Origin: Calothrix sp. NIES-4101
GTDB taxonomy: Bacteria > Cyanobacteriota > Cyanobacteriia > Cyanobacteriales > Nostocaceae
NCBI GenBank assembly: GCA_004296455.1
Contig: AP018280.1
Location: forward strand, 3,720,001-3,784,000
Reading direction: 5' to 3'
DNA length: 64,000 nt
Each line of letters begins with the position of its first letter. Position 1 is the first letter of the stretch. Below the pieces are notes generated by a model. It searched no databases and had not been told where the DNA came from. It saw only the letters and a program-made list of their open reading frames with translations. Positions 9,047 through 17,850 of the stretch are shown piece by piece. Position numbers and translations under genes: made by a program.

Positions 9047-9682
9047 CTACTCCTTCTTCCTCTGAATTTTCCCCTTGATCTCTTCCAAATCAGTATAGGC
9101 ATCAGCAACATTAATTAAACTATCACTCGTCATTGATCCCAAACTGACAACTTCTACCTGTACTCCTTGATAGGCAATTGAATTGACAGCATAAGCAAGG
9201 TCGCCGTCTCCACTCAGAAGGACTATAGTATCACAAGACTTAGATAAAACCAGCATATCTACGGCAATTTCCACATCAAGATTGGCTTTTTTGGAACCAT
9301 CCGGAAATTGAATCAATTCTTTACTAATTACCCTGTAGCCATTGCGACTCATCCACAGTAAAAATCCCTGTTGTTTCTCGTTGCTGCTATCACAGGCTGT
9401 ATAAAAATAAGCTCTCATCAACTGACGCTCTTTAGTTAAACAGCGTAGTAATTTCGCATAATCAATTTCTAGATTTAGTTGCATTGCTGCATAAAACAGG
9501 TTAGCACCATCTATAAAAATAGCTACACGATCGCGATCTCTTTTATGTTGGGGTTTTCTTCGCCTACTGCGAGAAACCTCAGGTTCATCACTAAGCTGAA
9601 GAGATGGTGGTTCTACTTCTGGCTCAGATTCCAATTGCAAACGTAATTGGTTATTCATCTGAGGTCGTGGAAATAACTGCAT
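9047..9682 (-). CDS. NYN/LabA-like PIN-fold ribonuclease-family protein
   Basis: A 211-residue protein with a basic linker at 38-52 (RSRRRKPQHKRDRDR) followed by a NYN (DUF88/LabA-type) domain. Conserved acidic positions are visible: FIDGAN with D58, then NLDVEIAVDML and LLSGDGDLAYAV. NYN domains share the PIN-nuclease fold and commonly act on RNA. In Synechococcus a member (LabA) affects circadian output, but the family is broad, so no symbol is given. GAGGAG lies 11 bases upstream of the ATG. It stands alone, with a long gene-free stretch upstream. Confidence 0.8.
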   Translation of the reverse strand: MQLFPRPQMNNQLRLQLESEPEVEPPSLQLSDEPEVSRSRRRKPQHKRDRDRVAIFIDGANLFYAAMQLNLEIDYAKLLRCLTKERQLMRAYFYTACDSSNEKQQGFLLWMSRNGYRVISKELIQFPDGSKKANLDVEIAVDMLVLSKSCDTIVLLSGDGDLAYAVNSIAYQGVQVEVVSLGSMTSDSLINVADAYTDLEEIKGKIQRKKE

Positions 9683-10406
9683 TTTTGATACGGCTCCTCA
9701 GTAAGTAATTATTATTTGATTGAGATTTAAATCGAACGTATATGGGCTGGAATCGGGTAAATTTTGCGATCGGTAGCTCTTTCCTAAAAGTGGTTTCTCC
9801 ATCAGATAATTCGCACTTAGCACAAATCAATGAACTTCGCCAGAAATGAGCGATCGCATTTAGCATCTGTCAAGAAATACTTAGTAGGTAAAATTAGCCT
9901 CAACAACATTTCCCCCACAGTTAGTCCCAAAAATATGACTCACGAATTTTCCCCACCAATTCCAAAAATATAAAATCACTAGATTTTGATTCACCAACCT
10001 TTGCGGAATTTGCCTGCCTATCCCGCCTCAAACTGGGATTTATCTAATTTCAATGATGGATATATTCCCCAAGCCCCGCTCAACTATCACTTAAGCATTA
10101 AAGGCTGTAGAGTTGATGCCCTGTATATACGGCACAAAACTAATTTTATATTTCCTTTATTGTTTACAGCCTTTCTGAGTAGAAACTACGTTTTTGTAGG
10201 AAAATAAACAAATATTTATCTTTTGCAATATTTTGTGTTTTTAGTTATTAAAATTGAGAGTAATATTTCTTCAGTAAGCTAAATAATTTCCTAAATAATT
10301 AAAAATATATTTACTTATTTGCATCTCTTATTCTAAATATTTCTTAACTTTTTATTGGAGATATTATTTAATCTTTTTTTTAAGATTATGCTATTGTATT
10401 TTCTAA
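9683..10406. other. intergenic region, first part
   Basis: AT-rich, non-coding sequence between the NYN gene and the repeat-rich stretch to its right. Open frames here are short and lack ribosome binding sites. It should contain the NYN promoter on its left side. I see no other supported feature. Confidence 0.4.
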
Positions 10407-10482
10407 GGCACATAAGAATTTAATTCATGGCGACGACGAGTGCCTCCTGTCGGAGTCAGACACAGTAATCAACTGTGTTTTT
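10407..10482 (+). ncRNA. candidate small structured RNA with terminator
   Basis: The stretch ends in an intrinsic-terminator signature: ACACAGT (10460-10466), a 5-base loop, ACTGTGT (10472-10478) and a T-run. Just upstream, GGCAC (10407-10411) can pair with GTGCC (10440-10444), and CTCC-TGTC-GGAG forms a small hairpin. No open reading frame with a ribosome binding site ends at this terminator. Either a short non-coding RNA ends here or the terminator is left over from a lost gene. A plausible -10 hexamer (TATGCT, near 10387) lies just upstream. Confidence 0.3.
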
Positions 10483-10617
10483 GTTCACCTTAGTTCTAAC
10501 TACTATTAATTTGTAACCAGAATCGCACATAAATACAAATAATTGTGGAACGTAATCATCTACCCAATTACAAAACACAATTAACGTAATTAAGGGCGAA
10601 CTTAAATATTTTTCTAC

Positions 10618-10644
10618 AGCCCAGTAGTCTACCCCTACTGGGCT
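10618..10644. repeat. perfect 10-bp stem hairpin
   Basis: AGCCCAGTAG and CTACTGGGCT form a perfect stem with a 7-base loop. No T-run follows on either strand, so a terminator is unlikely. It lies 46 bases from the first MITE-like element in the same gene-free region. Confidence 0.5.
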
Positions 10645-10690
10645 AAAATTATGGATAAAAATGGGTTCGTTTTAGCAACCGCATCGCTTA

Positions 10691-10784
10691 TACCATTTCA
10701 CGAAAAATCTGATACAGATGTAAATCCTGAAAGCTTTGCTGCATCTAAGTTATTTAATTGCGACTTGCGAATTGTGAATTGGTA
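10691..10784 (-). mobile_element. MITE-like element A, copy 1 (short form)
   Basis: A 94-bp copy of the repeat also present at 37897-38021 and 62288-62411, in opposite orientation. The ends are imperfect inverted repeats (TACCATTTCACGAA / TTGTGAATTGGTA). The triplet TTA flanks both sides (10688-10690 and 10785-10787). It lacks about 31 bases present in the 5' third of the other two copies. It has no coding capacity, so it would have been mobilised in trans. Confidence 0.7.
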
Positions 10785-10785
10785 T

Positions 10786-10914
10786 TAAGTAAGTCGGCGT
10801 TAAAAAATCAACCTATGTAACGAAGTGTAAAGCCAACAAAGAGCTTATAAAAGAATCGTTCCAGGCTTTTTACAAAACTCAACATACCTTGGTTTTATCG
10901 TGCCGACTTACTTA
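10786..10914. mobile_element. MITE-like element B with perfect 13-bp inverted ends
   Basis: TAAGTAAGTCGGC (10786-10798) is exactly inverted at 10902-10914. Similarity of the two ends continues imperfectly for about 30 bases (both run on to a TATGT). The 129-bp element has no open reading frame. It starts within the flanking triplet of element A, so the two are back to back. The outer TA-rich ends would suit a transposase with TA target duplication such as IS630/Tc1, which is inference. Confidence 0.65.
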
Positions 10915-10953
10915 CACTTATGTTCTAGCGAATAGATAATATCAAGAAATCAA

Positions 10954-11910
10954 TTAATCAATGAGTTTATTTAACTTGTCGAATACATCAGCATGATAGT
11001 GCCAAGGTAAATTGTCTACTGACAAAGTTGCTTTTCCCGTAACTCCATCAACCGCTAATTTATTACTGACAATTGTGTCTAAAATATTCAACTCAATCTC
11101 TAAATTTAACTGCTCTCTGATTTCTGCCTTCCATTGGCTATTTACCAAAGCTAGTGCCACCAATAAAGCAGTTCCTCCCCAATTAGAAACACCGCAAACT
11201 ATCAGATAATCACAACTAGTAACGCAAGCTATTTTTTCACCATGTCGGATATTATCATAAATAATATTTCTGGGAATTTTTCCCATACCTAACTCATTCC
11301 CACCATCGCCAATGCCAATATAAGTAATAGGTGATGAATTATGAATGGAATTAAAGAGTAAATGCAATGGTGCTGTGTAGGGACTAATATCTTGTCCACG
11401 CATATTCCGGATAATACCATCCCGACTGGGGCCAGGACGTTCTATCGATATCACATGGGTAACTGGAATTGGTAAAGATTCCCAGGAATTTAACAACGAA
11501 ACTACCTTTTCATCACTTCCATTTGGATTGATGGGCACAATATCAAAATTTAGATGAGACGGATTTATCTGAAATGGCATCACTGCGGCTAAAGCAGCAC
11601 TTCTAACTGCGGGAAAGCACAATGAATCCGTAACTATTCTCACCATGACACCAACACGTAATAATGCTGCTGCTAATTGGACACTGCCTATAATGCCATC
11701 GGTTTCTGCTGCTGGTAAGTCGCCGTGAGGCAAATAAAAACCAGTGATAATGACTACATGAGGTTGCAAATGCTGGCATAGCGAACAGACAGCACCTAGT
11801 AACCCACCTTTTGCAGCCTTAACAAGTGGTTGAATTCCTCTACCTACATCTTGCCCGCAAATTAATTCTAATTGGGTTATTTTATCGATAATTTGTTGTG
11901 AATATCGCAC
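10954..11910 (-). CDS. D-glutamate cyclase, C-terminal-domain protein (DUF4392)
   Basis: A 318-residue protein matching the DUF4392 half of D-glutamate cyclase (mammalian DGLUCY), the enzyme that converts D-glutamate to 5-oxo-D-proline. Visible family features are GRGIQPLVKAAKGGL near 24-38, a TGFYLPHGDLPAAETDG segment near 55-72, and IGIGDGGNELGMGKI near 200. The start is GTG at 11910. The upstream gene on the same strand encodes the DUF1445 half and ends 66 bases away, so the two presumably form one transcript and one enzyme. No signal peptide or membrane segment. Substrate specificity is inferred from the family. Confidence 0.8.
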   Translation of the reverse strand: MRYSQQIIDKITQLELICGQDVGRGIQPLVKAAKGGLLGAVCSLCQHLQPHVVIITGFYLPHGDLPAAETDGIIGSVQLAAALLRVGVMVRIVTDSLCFPAVRSAALAAVMPFQINPSHLNFDIVPINPNGSDEKVVSLLNSWESLPIPVTHVISIERPGPSRDGIIRNMRGQDISPYTAPLHLLFNSIHNSSPITYIGIGDGGNELGMGKIPRNIIYDNIRHGEKIACVTSCDYLIVCGVSNWGGTALLVALALVNSQWKAEIREQLNLEIELNILDTIVSNKLAVDGVTGKATLSVDNLPWHYHADVFDKLNKLID

Positions 11911-11976
11911 TTTGGATGAATGAGAAAATGGGGCGCAAAGAAAAATTAATGATAACTGAATTAGCCGAACTAGATA

Positions 11977-12762
11977 TTACCAATTAGTCAAATCTTCGTC
12001 CTTGATATCAGTAATAAACATATGTCCAGGTGAATGGGTAATAGCTATCTCTGGTTTTGCTTGCAGTAGCGCCACTTGAGGAGTCACCCCACATGCCCAA
12101 AACAGGGGGATTTCGCCAGGATTAATTGTGATTGCATCGCCAAAATCTGGTTGGTTAATATTAGTAATGCCTATCTCTTCTGGATTCCCCCAATGTACTG
12201 GTGCGCCGTGGGCTTTGGGGAAACGACTGGTTATTTGGATTGCCCGGATTGCATCGCTGGCAGGCAGGGGGCGCATAGAAACAACCAGAGAACCGGAAAA
12301 TATACCTGCTGGTTGACAGGAAATATTGGTTTTGTACATGGGTACGTTTTTATTTTCTTCGATGTGACGTACCGGGATATTTGCAGCCAACATTGCCGAT
12401 TCAAAGGAAAAAGAACAGCCAATGAGAAATCCGACAAAATCATCTTGCCATAAATCCTTGATATGAGTGACTTCTTGTATCAGTTCTCCGTGGCGAAAAA
12501 TTCGGTAGCGAGGTAAATCAGTCCGCAAATCTGCATTTGGAGCCACCAATCGGGGTTCCGGATTGCCCACTTCAGTTACATCTAACACTGGACATGCTTT
12601 GGGGTTACGGTGACAAAATAATAGAAAGTCGAATGCGACTGCATGGGGTAAGATGACTAAATTCGCTTGGTTGTAGCCTGCTGCTAAACCGGGCGTTGGT
12701 GTTGTTATATCTTCTGTTCGGCAGAGTTGACGAACTTCGGAAGGTGTGAGGAATTTGTTCAC
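11977..12762 (-). CDS. DUF1445/YcsI-type hydro-lyase, N-terminal half of split D-glutamate cyclase
   Basis: A 261-residue full-length member of the YcsI/DUF1445 family, often labelled putative hydro-lyase. Seen: [17 protein letters not shown] at 23-39, [14 protein letters not shown] near 107-120, the Cys-rich NISCQPAG segment and the C-terminal [11 protein letters not shown] motif. In vertebrates the same domain is fused N-terminally to DUF4392 in DGLUCY, and here the two are adjacent genes in the same order. It is the upstream member of the pair. Its own promoter should lie in the divergent gap toward the RRM gene. Confidence 0.8.
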   Translation of the reverse strand: MNKFLTPSEVRQLCRTEDITTPTPGLAAGYNQANLVILPHAVAFDFLLFCHRNPKACPVLDVTEVGNPEPRLVAPNADLRTDLPRYRIFRHGELIQEVTHIKDLWQDDFVGFLIGCSFSFESAMLAANIPVRHIEENKNVPMYKTNISCQPAGIFSGSLVVSMRPLPASDAIRAIQITSRFPKAHGAPVHWGNPEEIGITNINQPDFGDAITINPGEIPLFWACGVTPQVALLQAKPEIAITHSPGHMFITDIKDEDLTNW

Positions 12763-13233
12763 AATAAAGGTAATTAACGGAAAAATAAGAAGTGGCAGTA
12801 AAATAGTTTATCCTTTCTTTACCACCATGTAGCTGGGTGGAATTAAAGCAAACTAGATGCTCATCCAGAAGTGGCTTTGAGTATTGGGCATAGTCGAAAT
12901 GAGCGTAGTGGAAATGCTCAAAACAAATAATTCCGCCTTCCTACTTAAAAACACTGCTAAAAGTACATGATTAGGGATAATAGGTTGCTACTAAATTAAT
13001 AGGAGAAAAATGCATAGGTAAACTTGAATACTTCATGACAACTTCAGTACTGCTCCAGTGCGATCGCAACAGATACAGAAATTATCATCCAAATACCCCT
13101 CAAACAAGCTCAACAATAAAGGTTGAAATCATAAAAATATTATTTAATAATTTTCCTTTTAGCTTTTCCCTTGACCTGATTACCCCTTTCTCATTTTCCC
13201 TTTCCCCATTACCTTTCTACCAAAAATCAGAGG
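12763..13233. other. divergent intergenic region
   Basis: About 470 bases between the minus-strand cyclase pair and the promoter of the RRM gene. It has two HIP1-related cores and no convincing gene. A 75-codon open frame at 13035-13262 has low-complexity Phe/Ser composition and no ribosome binding site. Confidence 0.4.
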
Positions 13234-13260
13234 TTGCAGGCTTAGATAATCTGCTATACT
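13234..13260 (+). promoter_or_regulatory. candidate promoter of the RRM gene
   Basis: TTGCAG (13234-13239) and TATACT (13255-13260) are separated by 15 bases, and TG one base before the -10 hexamer makes an extended -10. This predicts a 5' leader of about 95 bases. Cyanobacterial RRM genes are known to have long, often cold-responsive leaders, so the leader may be regulatory. Confidence 0.45.
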
Positions 13261-13361
13261 AGCTTTCTAAGATTTATATTCGGTTGTGAAAATCATTTTA
13301 GCTTTTAAAAGGGTTTCTCCGAATCTAACTCTCTACATATCCCGGTTTTGGAGATTCCTCA

Positions 13362-13667
13362 ATGTCAATTTATGTCGGTAACTTATCTTACCAAGTTACA
13401 GAAGATGATTTAAAACGTGTATTTGAAGAATACGGTCGAGTTAGCAGTGTCAAATTACCCACCGATCGCGAAACAGGTCGGATGCGAGGATTTGCATTTG
13501 TAGACATGGAGAGCAGTGCCGACGAAGACAAAGCCATTGAAGGGCTAGATGGCGCAGAATGGATGGGACGCGATTTAAAAGTTAACAAAGCTAGACCTCG
13601 CGAAGAAAGAAGTTCCTCGCGTGAAGGTTGGGGTGGTGGCAACCGTGGTGGTGGTCGCCGTTTCTAA
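13362..13667 (+). CDS. rbp: RRM-type RNA-binding protein (Rbp) with Gly-rich tail
   Basis: A 101-residue protein with one RRM. RNP2 (IYVGNL) is at 3-8 and RNP1 (RGFAFVDM) is at 42-49. The tail from about 82 is rich in Arg, Ser and Gly (GWGGGNRGGGRRF). Such short Rbp proteins in cyanobacteria bind RNA and are often cold-induced. GGAG lies shortly before the ATG. It is followed by a terminator and then rpsU, an arrangement known from heterocystous cyanobacteria. Confidence 0.93.
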   Translation: MSIYVGNLSYQVTEDDLKRVFEEYGRVSSVKLPTDRETGRMRGFAFVDMESSADEDKAIEGLDGAEWMGRDLKVNKARPREERSSSREGWGGGNRGGGRRF

Positions 13668-13731
13668 AACCTGTTTTCTAAACCAAAATTTAATACTTAC
13701 AGCACTTTGGAAGTAAATAAAGTACAGTCAT

Positions 13732-13761
13732 GGGCTTGAAAGCCACGTTATCAAGCCTTTT
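13732..13761 (+). terminator. intrinsic terminator after the RRM gene
   Basis: GGCTTGA (13732-13738) pairs with TCAAGCC (13750-13756) across an 11-base loop, followed directly by a T-run. It lies between the RRM gene and rpsU, so rpsU depends on read-through or on its own promoter. Confidence 0.7.
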
Positions 13762-13886
13762 TACTTCTGACTACTGAATTATGCTGTAATTAGTTTCCAG
13801 CAGTTTCCAGCGATTGCTAGCAACTGCTTGGTCTTTCTTGCCTGCTAAAGTTTAAGTATCCACACTAGTGAAAAGGAGTCATACGC

Positions 13887-14081
13887 ATGACACAAGTAGT
13901 TTTAGGCGAAAACGAAGGGATTGAATCTGCTTTGCGAAGATTTAAACGTCAAGTTTCGCAAGCCGGTATCCTCCAAGATGTCAGAACCAAGCGTCATTTT
14001 GAAACCCCCTTGCAAAAGCAAAAGCGTAAAGCTGTAGCTCGCCGCAAACAAAATCGTAGAATGCGAGGACGTTTCAAATAA
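13887..14081 (+). CDS. rpsU: 30S ribosomal protein S21
   Basis: A 64-residue basic protein typical of bS21: a V-L-G-E-N-E-G start, a central [15 protein letters not shown] segment and a Lys/Arg-rich tail ([19 protein letters not shown]). It belongs to the small ribosomal subunit, near the mRNA 3'-end anti-SD region. AAGGAG is well placed before the ATG. Length and sequence are normal for cyanobacteria. Confidence 0.97.
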   Translation: MTQVVLGENEGIESALRRFKRQVSQAGILQDVRTKRHFETPLQKQKRKAVARRKQNRRMRGRFK

Positions 14082-14272
14082 GGTGACAGGGAAAAGGGAA
14101 ATAAGGAATCGAGCTTAGGAGATTACCAATTTTTCCCCATACCTAATCCCCAATCAGATTTTTGTTGCGTAAATCTACCTCTCTAGATGTATCTTTAATT
14201 TGGACACAAATTAACCCTTTGCAGGTAGTATTTACTTGCAAAGTATGCATTTAGATTGAGAGGAGAATTTTT

Positions 14273-15046
14273 TTGAGAGTCTATCACCTATTAATCGCTA
14301 TTATTTTGTTGGCGCTATCGCCACTTATTTTTAAGTCTGTTTTCAAGAAAGCTCCCAGTAGTAACGAGACGAAACCACCAGTTCTATCCCCAACGGTTTC
14401 ACCTAACTCAAAATCAGAAATTACCCCACAAGTCCAAACAGTTGTCGGCTTTAAGCCAATAGAAGGTAATGTCTGGAAACGTATTTTGGGGAAGACATCA
14501 GCACCGACTGGCTGGAATGTTGCACCCTGCGAAGGAGATGCACCCTTTTTGTGTGTTTCTGCTGAAGGTAAAAATTTAGGCTCGGTGGAGATGTTAATTT
14601 ATCCACTCCAAACTCAGCCAAAGTTACAAAAGTTGCTAGCAAGTCACAGTATTCGTAATCATAACAATATAGATTTCCCAAATCCGCTTTCCCAGGAAAA
14701 AGTCTTATTGGCGCTAAACACTTGGATTGCGGATGATTACATAGCACTTTCCAAAGACCGTCAAAAAGAATACACAGACAAAATTAATTTTTCCGGTTAT
14801 CCACCGCAAACAGTAACAGTTGGAAAACTTCAAGGTGTACGCTACGGATTTGCAGGACTTAAACGCCAAGGTGGAATCCAAGAACAATATTTAAAGTATG
14901 TGGCGGTTGATGAAAATTCAGTATATGTAATTAATACAGCTTTTGACCCCCGTGCAGCCACCGGGAAATTTGACAAATATGAAAACTTAGCAGTTTTTGA
15001 GCCATTTTTGAGTGCGATCGCAGCTAATCTAAAACTACCCAGTTAA
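14273..15046 (+). CDS. membrane-anchored protein of unknown function
   Basis: A 257-residue protein that I do not recognise. It starts at TTG behind a strong GAGAGGAGA. Residues 4-22 form a hydrophobic N-terminal segment (signal anchor or signal peptide), followed by a Pro/Ser/Thr-rich linker to about residue 58 and a globular domain with WNVAPCEGDAPFLCVS (two Cys). The rest is probably periplasmic. It ends 177 bases before the stop of the convergent gene to its right. Confidence 0.7.
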   Translation: MRVYHLLIAIILLALSPLIFKSVFKKAPSSNETKPPVLSPTVSPNSKSEITPQVQTVVGFKPIEGNVWKRILGKTSAPTGWNVAPCEGDAPFLCVSAEGKNLGSVEMLIYPLQTQPKLQKLLASHSIRNHNNIDFPNPLSQEKVLLALNTWIADDYIALSKDRQKEYTDKINFSGYPPQTVTVGKLQGVRYGFAGLKRQGGIQEQYLKYVAVDENSVYVINTAFDPRAATGKFDKYENLAVFEPFLSAIAANLKLPS

Positions 15047-15070
15047 ACGGTGTTTTTCTACATTTTGATC

Positions 15071-15138
15071 AAAAAAAGTCAGTCGTCAGTGATCAATAAC
15101 TTAAAAGTAATAACTTTATCAACCTAATGATGACTGAC
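15071..15138 (-). terminator. terminator of the convergent minus-strand gene
   Basis: GTCAGTCGTCA (15078-15088) pairs with TGATGACTGAC (15128-15138) with one mismatch. Read on the minus strand, the stem is followed directly by seven T. The loop is long (39 bases), so efficiency is uncertain. It lies between two convergent genes. Confidence 0.5.
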
Positions 15139-15222
15139 TACTGACTGAAAATATCGAATCACATGATTCGCTAGCTATTGTAAATCTTCACGTGGAAATT
15201 TTCTTTGGTGGAAATTTTTAGC

Positions 15223-16110
15223 CTAAAGTTCCGCAAAAGCGCGTTCAATTAAACGTCGCGCCAAAGTTTGTGTACCTGTATGTTCGTAGTAATTTGTAGA
15301 AACATCCAGAAACGCCGCCAAGTAATCTAACTTATCGTCTGCAATTTGCATAAAGTTGCTCAAATTACCCACAACTGACTGCGGAGACAAATTTCTCGAA
15401 GTAACCAAATTACTCATCCAGCCTTTAACAGAGTCAAAACTTTGACCCATAAAATCAAGTTTCCCAGCAGCATTATTACCAGGGATTACATTCTGCATAT
15501 CCTTGAAAGTGGAATTTTGTTCCAAATCACTAGGAGTCATGCTGTTAAGACCAGATATTGCTTTCTGAATAAAATCTGGCCCCAGAGGTATCAAGCCATC
15601 AACACAAACCAACGCAGCCATGCGAATCATGGACTCGCCACTATATTCTCCCAATGCCGCGACAAAATCGCCAATGCTGTCGCCAGGAATACCATTGATT
15701 TGACAAAAAGCAACTAATTCTGCCACCAGTTTGAGAGTCAAATCAATCGTTTGCGCTTTATCGGGCTTGGGAGTGAGTTTATCCAAAAAGCCCAAAAAGG
15801 AAACGTTTTCGCCAATTTTATTCGCTAAAGCCGCCGCACCCAAAGCTTTATCAGTCCCATCAACAGTTTGGTACAACCACATTGCAGTTTGGTAGCCCTG
15901 GGACTTGTCATTATAAAGATAAATTGCGCGTTCTCCAATTTGTTGAATCAACTCATCGTCTGATTCACCTGTGACATGCTTAATGGTATTCACAAAACCA
16001 GTAATATTTTGCCACTGACCTGGTGCGGCAAAATCTAAGGCATTCAACATCGAAATAGTTAAACCACCAGTGGGTAACTCATCAACTAACTGAAAAATTG
16101 ATTTACTCAC
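15223..16110 (-). CDS. unrecognised helical protein, probably cyanobacterial
   Basis: A 295-residue soluble protein of unknown family. It begins with GTG, preceded by GGAGGAG at good spacing. The sequence is mostly amphipathic helix with repeated short Leu/Ala-rich segments (LVAELVAFCQINGIPGD, ALGEYSGESMIRMAALV). There is no signal peptide and no catalytic motif that I can name. It is followed by a minus-strand terminator and preceded by heptamer repeats. Confidence 0.65.
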   Translation of the reverse strand: MSKSIFQLVDELPTGGLTISMLNALDFAAPGQWQNITGFVNTIKHVTGESDDELIQQIGERAIYLYNDKSQGYQTAMWLYQTVDGTDKALGAAALANKIGENVSFLGFLDKLTPKPDKAQTIDLTLKLVAELVAFCQINGIPGDSIGDFVAALGEYSGESMIRMAALVCVDGLIPLGPDFIQKAISGLNSMTPSDLEQNSTFKDMQNVIPGNNAAGKLDFMGQSFDSVKGWMSNLVTSRNLSPQSVVGNLSNFMQIADDKLDYLAAFLDVSTNYYEHTGTQTLARRLIERAFAEL

Positions 16111-16160
16111 AAAAAAAGCTCCTCCGATTGAGTTATTTATTAATAGTTACTAGTTGCTGG

Positions 16161-16188
16161 TTAATAGTTAATAGTTAATAGTTGATAG
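16161..16188. repeat. heptamer tandem repeat (TTAATAG)
   Basis: Three exact TTAATAG units are followed by one TTGATAG, immediately upstream of the minus-strand gene that starts at 16110. This is typical STRR-type repetition of heterocystous cyanobacteria. Copy number is expected to vary between strains. Confidence 0.75.
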
Positions 16189-16338
16189 TTAGTCATTTAG
16201 TTAATTAATAGATTCATTCACAGTTGATCGGCGATCGCGATTTCTGACTACAAGTAACCCTGTACTTCATTTACTTGTAAAATTCTGTACGTCAATCATT
16301 ACTAAATAACTAACAACCAATAACTAAAAACCAAAATC

Positions 16339-16854
16339 CTACTTCAATCTTGATAACCCATTCAGGTTAAATTTCTGAAGCCAAGCTTCGCGATCGCTAG
16401 CATTAAATGATGGGTCTTTCGATATCGCTGTCACTTGGTACTTACCCACCAAAATAGATGTTTTTGTACTACCTAAAGTTTTAGCTGGATATCCACCAAT
16501 TTTTTTAGAGCTACTGGAATAACTAGCTGCGGTTGTAGGTGTGCTAGAAGTATCGGAAACTGCCAATTGTGCCAGCACTTTACCACCTTTTTTCAAATTA
16601 GCTTCCGCAAAACCCTTCTTCTCTTGAGTGAAGACGCGGTCATACCCACCACCAGAAGCGGGGAAAAACTTATTAAACTCGCTGCCTTGAGTTGCATTCT
16701 TGACAACAGCCTGACCACTTTTCTGACGGCTACTTTGCTGCTGGGCTGCATCAAAACGCCCAGGTGCTTTATTAGTTGCACAACCAGCAGTCGTGAAGAT
16801 TAACACAGACAGCATTAAGGCTGCCATAACTGAACGAATACGGGGAAATTTCAT
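16339..16854 (-). CDS. lipoprotein of unknown function
   Basis: A 171-residue lipoprotein. After a basic start (MKFPRIRS) comes a hydrophobic stretch and a lipobox ending at C25 (FTTAGC), so the mature protein begins with a lipidated Cys. The rest is Ser/Lys/Gly-rich with no known domain. I chose the third in-frame ATG because GGAG sits 9 bases before it; the first ATG, 15 bases earlier, overlaps that ribosome binding site. Confidence 0.7.
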   Translation of the reverse strand: MKFPRIRSVMAALMLSVLIFTTAGCATNKAPGRFDAAQQQSSRQKSGQAVVKNATQGSEFNKFFPASGGGYDRVFTQEKKGFAEANLKKGGKVLAQLAVSDTSSTPTTAASYSSSSKKIGGYPAKTLGSTKTSILVGKYQVTAISKDPSFNASDREAWLQKFNLNGLSRLK

Positions 16855-17038
16855 GATCATTATCTCCATTTGGTTGAAATTGAAGAATAGCTAATAAAGC
16901 ATCACCCCGAATTTAACCTGTCAACGCATAATTTGGTAAAACTATACATTTTTTATAAAAAGAAAATTGGGTATTGGGTGATTGGGTATTGGATATCAAT
17001 AAATTTCCTTTTCCCCCATCCCCTTCTACCCTTTTTCC

Positions 17039-17683
17039 TTATTCTTTATACGCTACTACAGCATAAAATGGGTCGCCTGCACCTGCACCGAGCCATTGTA
17101 AGAAATTAGGAACCGAACATTGACGTGAGATGACTTCAGGAGTGCTAAAGCCAGGTACACCAGTAAAATAGCTTTTGACTAATTCAACTCGACCAGATTC
17201 AGATGCGTCTCGCCAAGCTTGAATTGCTTTTTGATAAAACATGCGATTGGAAAAACTGATAATTGCCACGCCGCCAGGTTTTAAAACACGGTGAATCTCC
17301 GTAAAAATTGCTTCAGGATATTGCAAATACTGAACGGAAACACAATTAAGAACTGCATCAAAATCTTGATCGTTGAAGGGCAACTGTGGTTTATCATTCA
17401 GGTTTTGCACACAGTAATGATTTAAACGCAAGTTACGTGATAGTTCGTCTGCATTTAGTCCATGCCCCTCAACATGGGAAAAATTCATTTCTTCTGGTAG
17501 ATGCGAAACCCAACTACTCATCAAATCTAAAATGCGCGTATTCGGTTCGAGCAACTGTCGATATAAGTCGGTTAGTTGTTGAATAAAGCCTTCATCAACA
17601 TGGGTGACAAAGCGAGGAAACGAATAGAATAATTTGTCGTCGGAGTCATCTAGCTTAGTGCGTTCATTTGGTCTAAGCAGCAT
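17039..17683 (-). CDS. class I SAM-dependent methyltransferase
   Basis: A 214-residue protein of the Methyltransf_11 type. Motif I is atypical (ILDLMSSWVSHLP instead of a Gly-rich loop) near 55-67. Later motifs are clear: FDAVLNCVSVQYL near 109-121 and HRVLKPGGVAIISFSN near 132-147. The substrate cannot be told. The changed SAM loop may mean altered cofactor binding. It stands alone, divergent from the glycosyltransferase gene. Confidence 0.75.
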   Translation of the reverse strand: MLLRPNERTKLDDSDDKLFYSFPRFVTHVDEGFIQQLTDLYRQLLEPNTRILDLMSSWVSHLPEEMNFSHVEGHGLNADELSRNLRLNHYCVQNLNDKPQLPFNDQDFDAVLNCVSVQYLQYPEAIFTEIHRVLKPGGVAIISFSNRMFYQKAIQAWRDASESGRVELVKSYFTGVPGFSTPEVISRQCSVPNFLQWLGAGAGDPFYAVVAYKE

Positions 17684-17850
17684 AAGAATCTTACAAGGGC
17701 GAATTTATGTGGCAAAAGTATGTTATTTTACGTCGATACCAAACTGTGATGGTTTGTGTGCCAACCCACATATTTTAAAAAAGACTCAACAATAAAGCTA
17801 GTAAGCGCATCATTAATTTTTTCTTTACTTGATTTCTTGACTAAATTTAA

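Noticed and set aside
16141-16215. CRISPR-like array of short repeats
   Set aside because: The units are contiguous heptamers with no spacers; this is STRR-type repetition.
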